From contig JAZGTH010000040.1 of the NCBI GenBank assembly GCA_036877525.1, positions 3,146,001-3,210,000 of the forward strand: DNA of 64,000 nt, in the 5' to 3' direction. This DNA is from Chromobotia macracanthus. Lineage: Eukaryota > Chordata > Actinopteri > Cypriniformes > Botiidae. Below the pieces are notes generated by a model. It made no database searches, was not told where the DNA came from, and saw only the letters and a list, made by a program, of their open reading frames with translations. A program made the translations under genes and the position numbers. Positions 38,311-49,200 of the stretch are shown one piece after another; positions within the stretch are counted from its first letter, which is position 1, and each line of letters begins with the position of its first letter.

Positions 38311-41300
38311 TTAAACCTATGGAAGAATAGCAAGAGAAAGAGAGAAAACTGTTAAACTGGGTTCTTCAAAAGCAACACTTTGAGAGCATCAAAAGTCTCT
38401 TTAAGGAACTCTCCATATTCTGTGGCCATATTTATATAATTCTATAATCTTTGGTAAAGATGCTTACCTCAGTAGCAAAGACACATTGTTCTGTGTTTTC
38501 AGGAATGATGTATACAGGATGATATAATCCCTCTTTTGAATAGTTCAAAGATGGAACCAATAATGTTGATTCTGAGTTTTTCCTGTAATGGAGAAAATAT
38601 ATAAACATGAGTTTGGTACACTCAGTGTCATCAGTGCAACAAAAATACAAAAACAAAGCAACGTAAAGAAAATAACAAGGAGAACTTACATGTCTAGCTT
38701 GTTGTTTGTATGTTTCTCATCTATGGTCAAATTGTAGTCCATCATCTTCTGCTTGTAGTTAGATTTCTCACTGGAATGAGTGTCCAGTGTGGTTGAGCTG
38801 AGAGCTACATCCTTATTGGACACCTTATAGGGACCACCAGGAATAAGAAAAGCCTCCTTTTCTTTAAGGCCTAACATTGAGCTGGGGGTTATAGATGCCC
38901 GGTTGTTGACCGTCACCAGGTCGTTGCGTACGGTGGTAGAGGTGGCTTTGCGGCCCTGTCTCATATGTCTTAAGACCACAATGGCAGCACAAACTACCAG
39001 GGTGAGTGTGAGAAGACCCAAGGCAAATGAAACAGCCAGGGCGGCTGGGAAAGAAGGGCTGGGCACAGGGTTGGACTTCTCTTTGTACTCGCAGCGGGCA
39101 CCCATGAAGCCTGGTGGGCACTGGCAGACAGGCCCAGAGAAGTGGGTGTAGCAGGTCCCTCCGTTCTCACAGGGCATGATGCTGCAGGTATCGGCACGGA
39201 CGTTGCAGTCTTTGCCTGTGAAGCCGAGCGTGCATGTGCAGGTGTAGTCGTTGATGCCGTCCACGCAGGTACCAGCATTTTGGCATGGGTTGCGGGCGCA
39301 GTCGTCAATGTTTATTTCGCAACGAGAGCCTTTGAAGCCGGGCCGGCATTTGCACATCAAGCTGTGGCCCAAATCAAGACAATGGCCACCTTCAGAAAGA
39401 AAAGTAATGCTTAAAATCCACCATATAGTCACAAGCCATGTTAAAGCAATGACCTAAACATAATCTCCAATGTAATTTAGCTTAGTAAGAACTTTCTGCA
39501 CATTTGTTGTACTAGTGAAGGGTATTGCTACATACAACCCTATCTTGTCTTTTATATCAGTCTAGGAGCCACACAGGCGTCTTTTTTTGGCATGCTTGAG
39601 TAGCATGGTTTTCACACATGATAGTGTCATGCACAGTGGATGCATACCAAAACACAAAATGTGAAGCAACAGGAGTATGAAACTGCTAGAAAACAAATCA
39701 GCATGTTGCCTTTGGTGGAAGATGATATAGAAGAGCTTTGAGGAGTGGGAATATGCTTACCATTAGCACAGGGATCACTGCTGCACCGGTCAATCTTCTT
39801 CTCACAGTTGGAACCCATGTATCCGGTTGGGCAGCGACAGGAGTAGCCACCAGTCCCCTTCTCCATGCAGGTTCCTCCATTGAAGCAGGGTCCATCAGCA
39901 CAAGTCATAGCACTGATTTCACAGTTCTTCCCATAGAAGCCTTTAGGGCATGTGCAGGAGTAATCGTTCACCAGATCCTAAGAGAAAGAATGAACAGCCA
40001 TTTATTTTTAAGCTCCAAGGACAAAATATGCTAAAGAGACATTACTGATCATCATCAGATCACAGATGTGATCGTTTGATGCTTACATTGCAACTGCCTC
40101 CATTCTTGCACGGGTTGCTGTCGCATTCATTGGTCTCTATCTCACAGTTTGTTCCGCTGAAACCGGGCTTGCAGGTACAGGTGTAACTGCCCTGGCCAGT
40201 GTTGGTACATGTGGCGTCATTCCTGCAGGGCTTGTGATTTGTGCAGAAATTCAAGTCCTGATTGCAGAACAGGCCACCCCATCCTTCCTTGCAAGTGCAC
40301 TGCCAGGGTTGGCTGCAGGTGCCGTGTAAGCATCCCGGGTATCTGTGGCACTCATCGCAGAGGGGGCCTTGCCACCCGAGGCGGCACTTGCACTCACCAG
40401 GGACCTCACAATATCCATGCTCCTCACTACAGCCAGACGAGCAGATGGCTGTTAAAAAGGAGAGGGAGAGAAAGGGGAAATTAGAATGACTGCGCATCAT
40501 AAAACAACCCCCCCCTTCTGGAGGCTCAGCCGCATCAAGTATTTGTTAAGTACTAAACTAAGCAGCTGGGACGCGCACAAAAGAAACACATGCCGTCTTT
40601 TTCACGGAAGGCAGAGCATATTAGGTATTAACGCGTGTCCTTCTTATACAATGCTCCTTGCTTCCATTGTTAAGGCGAACAAAAGCAGGGTATGCAATCT
40701 TGTGACCGTAAGAGCGTCCATTTAAAGCACATATTATTAAATGTTTATCTGAATCTTGTCGTGTACAAAGTTGAAGCACATGCAAGTTATATGATATGTG
40801 TTAAACGCTTACGTTCTGCGCAATATTCGCCTTTCCATCCAGGCAGGCAAATTCTGCTGCCGGCGGCATCGCAGTTGAAGTGACCGAACGGGTCATCCCG
40901 TGGGCGGCAGAAGTCAGAGCAGTCTTCGCCGTGGTAGAATTCATCGCACACGACGCGGTAAGAGAAGCGCAGCTCGCTTTTCTCTCCAAGATGCACATCC
41001 TGGGACCAGTCCTCGCCGATGGCGAGCCTCCTTTTGGTGGCCAAGCGGCTGATCATATTGTTCAAATTTTCTGAAATCAAATAAATAAAGTTTGAATACA
41101 GCATGAAGTATAAATAAAGTATGAAAACACTGGTCTGTGATTAAAAGGTGGAGGCGGGCTGGGTGGGAGCAACACATGGGGGTGTACCTGTTGACTGCTC
41201 GGATGAGGACTCGGCGTTCCAGGCTTCAATGATCAACGAAACGGTTCCCTGTAAAAAAAAACAACAAAATAATGGATTAAGCTCTGCAAATAAATTAAAA

Positions 41301-41717
41301 CAACACTTAAAGTCTCACGTTGCACAACTTACCGGCCACTTGAAATTAAAGGGCACCCGGATAGGCGCGCTGCTGGAAATGGCGCTCTGGTCTGCGCGGA
41401 ATATGTCGGTCACTCCGGTGCCGTAGGTGCACGGCGGCTCAGGTAATATGACGTCTTGCGAGTGCTTCAGGCAAACACGGAAAAAGATCTGGCAGTCCGC
41501 AGACATTTTACATACACTGCTTGTGGTTGTGAAAGAGTGCACTTTTAACTCAAACACACCAGATGATTCCGCCTGTGGAAATAAAACGCGTTATTAGCGC
41601 ACCGAGCATACAGTGCGACACTTCAAGATGCAAGACGCAACTCAAATGCGCATGTGAAATACTCACCAGTTGCATTGAAACCAAAACGAGAAAACACGTT
41701 GATAAAAATATAGCCAT
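38311..41717 (-). CDS. dlc: DeltaC, transmembrane Notch ligand (9 exons)
   Basis: DSL-family ligand that activates Notch on neighbouring cells; in zebrafish it acts in the somite clock, neurogenesis and vessels. Exons in transcript order: 41667-41717, 41333-41572, 41188-41248, 40813-41070, 40087-40448, 39761-39977, 38690-39389, 38468-38582, 38311-38316; 2010 nt, 669 residues. A signal peptide (MAIFLSTCFLVLVSMQL) is followed by the MNNL domain (exons 2-3), the DSL domain from FSYRVVCDEFYHGEDC to GWKGEYC (exon 4), eight EGF repeats (exons 5-7), one transmembrane helix (SFALGLLTLTLVVCAAIVVL) and a cytoplasmic tail ending ATEV, a PDZ-binding motif whose valine and stop come from a six-base final exon. 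The tail motif LNYSKEGLYHPVYIIPE and the whole arrangement match zebrafish DeltaC closely. Upstream on the same strand is timm50. All cysteines expected in the DSL and EGF modules appear present. Confidence 0.97.
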
Positions 41718-41983
41718 TTTATATCTTCTTGTCTGCTATGAAACGATAGCAGACTGCGAAAAATAATCCGATATGAATGTTTGTAGTGTTTTCCGCAATT
41801 GAAGAAAAAATCGTCAAAGGGTAAAATAGCAATATTTAAGATTTACAAAAGTGAAATCCGCTGTTTTAAAAAGGTTTAGATTCGTTTGTGTTGGAAAGCA
41901 AAGAGAAACAGATTTCTGGCTCCAGGGTAAATGGACTTTGAACCCGTAACTTACGTTTCGTGGAGACTGGAGAAAGCGCACAG

Positions 41984-41991
41984 CTTTTATA
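41984..41991 (-). promoter_or_regulatory. TATA box of dlc
   Basis: TATAAAAG on the minus strand (within GTATATAAAAGCTG, 41981-41994), 267 bases upstream of the dlc start codon. Transcription would begin near 41955-41960, giving a 5' UTR of about 240 bases. A T-box-like AGGTGT core (42017-42022 on plus) lies about 30 bases further upstream. Confidence 0.7.
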
Positions 41992-42022
41992 TACGGAGCA
42001 GAGGGACGGAGGGAGGAGGTGT

Positions 42023-45000
42023 GGTTTGCTATGCAAAAAAGCCATACATTTGTCTGGGGATTTATTCAATGAGTCCCCGAATGTCTTGATTTTTTGCTTT
42101 AAATAGTACAGTAATATATATATATTACGTAATAGCACAAACAAAATAAGCGGTGACTAAATAACAGGCTCTGGAAAACACATTCAAACGGGAAAGTTTT
42201 AATAGTGATCCTTTATTAGGCAAAAATCTGTGTCAAAAGTTAAACATTAACTTTATATTTACATTTAGATCGCAATAATAAGTAGTGACCGTGCGTCACC
42301 TTCTGTTAATAAACAGAACCCAGACCATTACAGTATAAAAATCCCATTTGGGCAGGCATCAAGCTTTTCCATTTCGACTGTATATAAAAGGATGAAAGAA
42401 ATGCTCGTGTTACAGATTGATAAATGAAGTCATGCAAAACATATTCTCCCCCCCCCAAAAAAAAGTGTTTATTGTGTGTTCTTGAGTGTCGCGTGCCACG
42501 CAATTTTCTAAGTTTGTTTTCGGCTCGATAAAAGTCTGATCGCGGACGGGGGGGGTGGTTGAGGGGTTGGCACACCCCCTTTAATTCAGCCCTAAAATCT
42601 GTAATTGTTCTGACGCGTGTGAGTCGTTAAACCGGCAAGCGTCGGAGGGGCACTTTATTGTGCCCTGGAAAGATCCGGAGGGCTCTTTTGTTGTCTTGGG
42701 TCTGGATGGTAGGTCTTTGGTAAAGGGGGTGACATGGTGGGGGTTGCAGAGAAGAGCATTTAAGATTGCAGATAATTGCTTTCTGGAGTAAGAGTGTGTG
42801 CCGGGTGGGGCTCCACTACAGCTGTATGATAATCTCGGCACCTGCGCACATTGATGCGTCGTTCATGATACATACACGCACCACCTCTGTGTCATTAAAA
42901 CATCTCCAAATGATGTTTCGCACTGTAATCCTATTCCGATTTTTGTATTCAGTAGGTCTGCTTATATAAACTGCTCGTACAGAGCTTCAGAGCACGGTTG
43001 TTTTAATGCCATTTTGCGCATTTGACCTTAATATAAGCTCTTGCGACTTTGCACGCTTAATTATGGTTTTCATTATAGGGAATAAAAGTCTTATAACTTA
43101 TCCACACCGATTATATGCAGTGCATGCAATACACGTGGAAAATTTAATTTTGTTACATTCAATCAGTTTATTTATTAAATGCACCACAATAATGCAAGGT
43201 TATTTGACTGTATATTGTGGTAAACAGAGAGGACACGTTTCCAAACTGTTGCTTGTCCGTCGTGATTTTCTATTGTGATTGTAATGAGAACAGCGCGTGC
43301 CTCCGCTGGCCCCATCGTTACCCCAGGCGCGCTTTGCCCACCGGGCCACCATATGATCAGGGAGTTAAGAAGAATCGCTATTGTTAGTTTATTGTCGCAC
43401 AATTATAAAGACAAGTCTGGTTTCTTGGCTTCTGATAAACAAAACGACGAATACACGAACAGGAGTTATTATCTGTGTTAACAAGAAAAACTGTCCGGGC
43501 AAGTACAGTTACTTTAAACGCTACACGTCTGATAGTTGTTCGCATGGAATAAAAAGGACCCTTAAAAAACAATTACTCCAATTACTACCAAAAACACTCA
43601 ACGATTTAATATTTGAGTGTTTTATGCACTAAATTAATGAATATTAATATAATAAAATTAATTAATTTAGTGCTTTTTTGGCACAGATGCGTGCCTACAC
43701 ACAGACTGGTGTTCTCAAATGGGTACATGTTCGGCCAAATAAGTGTCGTGTGCCTATTATGTTCGTTTCACAAAGAAACTAATGAGGGGAAAGCGAAGAA
43801 AAGTCACAAAATCAATAGCCATCTGGCTCAGTCTGTGGTGTTTCCAGATATAGGTAAATGATAAATCAAACATACATGAACCCATTACATGGGGACGAGC
43901 GTAATAAAGTCACCGCTATAATGCATTCCGCGTCTGCTTTTTGTGGGTTACGGACATAAAGGTTTTTTATTATGTAGTCGCCGTTTTGCTTTGCGCTCAA
44001 GGACTTAACACTTATGTCTGCCATCCTGACCGTGTAAGAGCCATCGAGTTTGCTGAGATAAAGTGCGTCTGCGCTTGTGACTTTTGGGGAGGAGGATCGG
44101 CACATGGAGAGGAATGACACATGGTGACATTATGGAGAGGTGTTAGTCTGTGGCAGAAGGCGCAGATCATCCATAAATGTGAATTGGTGCCCTCCGTCTA
44201 GGTGTGAAGCCAGACTGGTTCCCATGCGCCCTGCATGCTCCCCTAAGAGTGTTGCTTTATTTGCACGTCATTTGCTTACACCTTCGGTCAATAATCTGTT
44301 CCTGGGGTCAGCACCAGAATAGTTAAATTCACTAAGTACTAAAATATAAGAGAGCTATTTCTGTTTCTTAAATTGTAACTTATTTATCAGGGCATTATGT
44401 GTCCCGCTATACAGCTGGGTGAATTCACAGGCAAGCTTTTCAGAGGTTACCATAAGGGCACAATGGCACGTGTCCGTCTGTCAAACCCGGAGGTGTGAAA
44501 ATAACCAAATAATAACACCTAGCATTTTGTGTCACTGATTTGCGTCAAATTGTGCGCCCTGAAGCGTGCTGCTGGGACACAGGTCGGTGATCGGTCAAAG
44601 ATATTGGCACTCTATGGATGTGTGTGGAATCCTGTGCAAAGAACTGATCTGAGTATTGACGTCACAATACAGATACATTGATTCTAATTAGACACGGATT
44701 CCAATTCGAATACACTGCGAAGGAACAACATTTACATTTATTGGCTATAAAATGCATTATGGTGGGGCAGATGGGCCTCTTCTAAACGAAATAATAATAA
44801 TGGTTGTAAAATTGCATTAGTAAGTATATGCAACTGTTAGATAATATCCAATTTAGAAAATTTCATTATCTGGGCTAAAGCAGTGAGCGAAACACAACAG
44901 GTAGTATTAAGTAGAACAGTAGTGTCTTATTTCCTCACCTTTGTAAATCACAAAAGCATCTGCTATATGCCTAAATGTAATGTAATCAAGTTTTACTGAC

Positions 45001-45569
45001 CACCTTAAAGCTTAATTTTCACTCTGTTAACTTTGCCAAAAACCTTTGCAGAAAAAAGTGTTTTAATATACAAACTTTTTTCCCCTTACGATAATGCAGT
45101 TACTCAACACAACCCCATGGAATAAGTCATTCATATTCTAGTATTTTAGTACTGTCAAACATTGGTTGAAAAATATTTTAAGAATATTTCACACTAACTG
45201 ACCCTAATTTTTCTTTGTAAAATACTGAATACCGTATTGCATCCAGTGCTGTTGCATTCATCAGATTAAAGCTAAGTGGATGCAAAGCCAACAGCTGCTT
45301 TTTGTATCCTGTTTCTCTTAAACATATTATTTGTGTGGCCATGGTGAGTAGCTCTCCATTATGAAAAGTGAGCCATTTCTGAGCCAAACTCAAATCAACT
45401 ACAGTCCTGAAGTGTTGCCATAATTAACCAGAGATGCCATATATTTGCTCAGGCAACTAGTTCATGTTATGTACAATACCCGAATGACAAGGTACATGAT
45501 GTACCCTACGTAGATTGATATACTGTGATAATACAGGCATTTAAACAAAAGAATACCACACTCATTGTA
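42023..45569. promoter_or_regulatory. dlc upstream region
   Basis: Gene-free interval between the dlc promoter and the 3' end of timm50. It includes GC-richer, CpG-containing stretches (42.45-42.85, 43.86-44.25 and 44.45-44.60 kb), T-box-type cores and an E/N-box at 44.1-44.5 kb, a 13-bp-arm inverted repeat at 43626-43673 and a SINE-tail relic near 44950-44985. No coding sequence is recognised. Regulatory function is inferred from position and motifs. Confidence 0.45.
44138..44499. promoter_or_regulatory. T-box site cluster with a CACGTG box
   Basis: AGGTGTGAA occurs at 44200-44208 and 44491-44499, and an AGGTGT core at 44138-44143. AGGTGTGA is the T-box half-site. CACGTG at 44467-44472, a Hes/Her-type or bHLH site, is 18 bases from the last T-box site. 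Both factor classes are known to drive or repress delta genes in presomitic mesoderm. The cluster is about 2.4-2.8 kb upstream of the dlc start codon. Confidence 0.4.
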
Positions 45570-45584
45570 TAAAGTTTTGGTTTG

Positions 45585-45590
45585 TTTATT
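45585..45590 (-). other. Candidate poly(A) signal of timm50
   Basis: AATAAA on the minus strand (TTTATT on plus), about 705 bases after the timm50 stop codon at 46295. The interval 45591-46294 would then be the timm50 3' UTR. Confidence 0.45.
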
Positions 45591-46294
45591 TGTGATATTC
45601 TAGGCGGTTCACTGTTTACATCAATAACAATACAAAGAACATTCCACAAGTGTATCTTCAGACATAAAGGGCCATTTCGGTCATGAAGGGAAATAGCACC
45701 AGATAGAGCTCTTCTTATTTGACTTTACTTGACTTCTCCTCAATGCGCTGCAACAGTATCACCATGACAACGACTGTCTCACTGGCAGCATGAGAACCCA
45801 TCGGTAGTTCTTGTTGCCATCCACTTATGAAGTCATGTGCCATGTGACATGATTAATGTCTAATATTAGGCTACTGCCTACAGCAGAACCTACATGATAG
45901 AAACAGTTTTTGTGGTACTATGCAGTATGCAGAGAGCCAATAAGTGGACAGAAATGGGTCCATCCAGAATAAGTATGTGACTCCCCTTAAAACAGTGTAT
46001 AAACGTTAGTGAGATCACACATTAGGACACTTTATGTGTGTCTGCTGTCCAAGAAGTGCCATCTTCCACACAGGAACAGATTGTTTTTCGGAGCCAAGCA
46101 CCTCCCATCCATAACTATTCCATTGTGTCCATTCAGTGTAGATGATTCAATGTTTTTGCCCCACTGCTGCTTTTCTCCACTCCCTCCCACACTTCCACAT
46201 ACGCTGTCCAACCTGTTTGACTATGGCCCTCATCTCAATGGCTGGTCACAGTCCAGGTTGGACCATTTCTGGTGGTTGTGAGTCGGACGAGCCC

Positions 46295-49200
46295 TCAATG
46301 CTGCTTCCGGGACCAGAAACGACCCGCAATGGAACCTAAGGAAAATCCCTGTTTCTTCTGTTGAGAAAGTTCAGAAAGTCTCTGCTCCTCCTCCTGCGCA
46401 CACACAAACACACAGACACACAAACCATTTCATTACAATATAGTCATGGAACAACATGTACAAATATAAAGTCTGGCAAGTCTGGCAACGTGCTTGCAAA
46501 CTATTAGGTAGGTTTGTGATAAGCGTAATTAACATGGCATCTAAAACTGGCCTATTCAGAATTAACTAGTAAGAGAGGTAATTAGAAATTGTAGTAAAAG
46601 CAAAGTACCTGCGCGAGCTGCGCTTGCCTTCTTTTGAAGGCTTCAATAGGGTCCTCTTCATGGGCGTAGTTCTCCAGCACTGTGCGTACGTCCTCCACTC
46701 CACTGATGGCAATAGCTACACATCATACAGTTAAATGGTGCCAAATTAAAACAACGATATAGTCCAACAATACTTAATTGTCTCAATTATTTCTGTTATA
46801 GTCGAATACAAAAATTTATATTTACTCACTTTTAAGGAAGGCAGCCAAGTCATAGAGTGTGCGGTCCTCTGAGTTTCCATCCCACTTGCGCAGGGCCAAG
46901 CCATTGAAAGGCTGTATACTGAAGGCTTCCCGCTTGCAGTCCACGACAATGACTTTAGAGGTGTCTCTATTCAGACAAGACACATCCTGTAAGACAAGCA
47001 TTTAGCTATGTAAGTAAATATCATTTAAGCATGTGCACCATTTTTGTATTCGTTAACATATTGCTTTTCAGGGTGAAATTAAATTAGTAGTGCAGAGCGT
47101 AAAATAAACCTTCCATAAGAATGACCCAAAAGTGCAGACACTTTAACCAGTTTAACCTTTGCTAGATGTTTATGAGATGGAAAAGGTCTCAAATGTAATA
47201 TAATATAATTTCTCAAATTTTTCAAAATGCATTACAAAATGGATAGCTCTGACTCTAAATTCTGACTGGATGATCCACATTCAAAGCTGCTGTAAAATAG
47301 CTGATAAACGCACAACTGTGACAACACATCAGTAGAATTTTATATTAATATTCTAATTTGCAATGCTTCTTGGCAACCATTAACTGCCTACAGTCAGGCT
47401 AATAAACTATATTACTTGGTGGAAGAATTAATGATTCTAATTATCACTGCTGATAAATGTTAACTTTTACTTAACACTTGTTCTGCCATTTACCTCGTAT
47501 TATATGGCCTTGAGTAATGTTAATGCAATGCACAGCCTCTCCTGGTTTATTGCTTAGAGGCCTGACATCTTACTGACATCAGGAAACTAGGCCCAGTCTA
47601 CTTATCACAGTGGCTTTACATACAAATTGAGGTTAAATGTGACCTCTCACACCACCCCAAACATCCATGTCGCTTGACACTTATGTGAACCATATTTACA
47701 CCTATGCATTTGTAGAGGGGTGCAAAGACTTAACACCACCCCATTAGCCCCAGTGCTCAGTCACACACAAACACTCTCTCTCCAGGCCAGATGTCTCAGT
47801 GGTGGTCCCACAGAGCAGATGGACAGGGACGCTGCACTCTCTCTATCACTGAGGTCATCATCATCCCCCTGAGGCTGAAAAAAGTTGTGTGCAGCGAACG
47901 AAAGCGAGATGGAGGGGCCCCCGAAAGCAAACCCCTCTGGACGGCGGCACACTCCGTAGCATTTACAATAAATTACCCGCATCTGTCTTCCCTTGGAGAC
48001 ACGCCCAAACCCCACTGGGAGCACGAGTGTATGTTTCACAGTGTATTTGTTATCAAGTCTATAAGCGTGCATGTATAAATAATGGGATTTTTATGGATTA
48101 TCGCAAAACGCAACCTTAATGGCATCCAAATTACATTCGGTAACAGGAAAGCTAATGTGCGTCTATCATTAGTGGTTCCATGTAGCCACCACATACTTGA
48201 TCTTCAAAGTGTGTGGGTGCTAAATGTGTGTGACAGGAGCCGCGCAACGCAGCTGCGCATAAGAGTGTCATGTTGCCGAGTCAAACAGTCGCTCCAATTC
48301 CCCAGGTAAAACATTGGAGCACGAGCCGGAGAAAGCGTGCTGCTCGCTACACGCACGTGCCACGCTACGCAGCTGCCAATCAAAACCTAGACCAGCCCAC
48401 CCACCCCCATCTATGTTCTGTACCTCCGCTGGGGGTGGGGAACAGCATCTACTGGTGTCATATCAATATGAAACAGTTCACAGAAAGGCCAACCTGAACA
48501 ATGAGTATTCTAGGTTTCATTTGAACCATATCAGTCATCAATTCGTGTTACTAATCTGCAGTTTTTAAAATTGTTCTTTTTAAGAAGTTCTTTGGAAGAA
48601 TGCTCTATAACAAGTCTTCCTTTTTTATCTGATCATCTTTGCTCGCTCCACATACCCACCCCATGCACCCCTTCAGAGGGACAGATGGGAGGTACAGGGT
48701 GGGTGAGAGGAGAAGTGGAAGTAAGGGAGGGCAGAAGGTGGATGGAGAGACAGTGTTTTTGGAGTCTGAGGGATGAAACCAAACAGACTGTGGTGAAATG
48801 TGACCGGAGTGAACAAATACGTGTACATACGTGCATGTCTACTTTTGTATCACTGAGAAATGTTTGAGTATTGTGACTTTACGAACGTAACAATGTGTCC
48901 ATTAAGACACAAACTGCAATAAATGTCATGATCGAATATATGGTGATGGCATAACTGGATTGCAATTTATGCTATTCTTCCACAACAGTACACAACTAGC
49001 TTTGTCTAGTATTGTGCATGGATACTTTAATTTTATAAACTTTTAAATAATTTACAAACACTAAATATGGTTGGTTCACAATCATTCATCATCACACATG
49101 CTAAACCACTTTTAAGAAAATGATTAAACACTGACAGTGTTTCAAACATGATTTTTCTCTCTAAAATTTGGTATGCACAAGGTTTTATGCTAGTAATCTA

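Noticed and set aside
38432..38467. DeltaC C-terminus read through as VSIFTKDYRII
   Set aside because: A good donor at 38468 and an acceptor just before GTT TAA at 38316 give the conserved ATEV end; read-through is retained only as a possible isoform.
39142..39414. Open frames on plus opposite the dlc EGF exons
   Set aside because: They are antisense shadows of the DeltaC coding sequence.
40209..40489. Antisense open frames opposite dlc exon 5
   Set aside because: Shadow of the EGF-repeat coding strand; no independent signals.
45501..45515. GGTACATGATGTACC near-palindrome
   Set aside because: Seven-base arms are common by chance in a window of this size.
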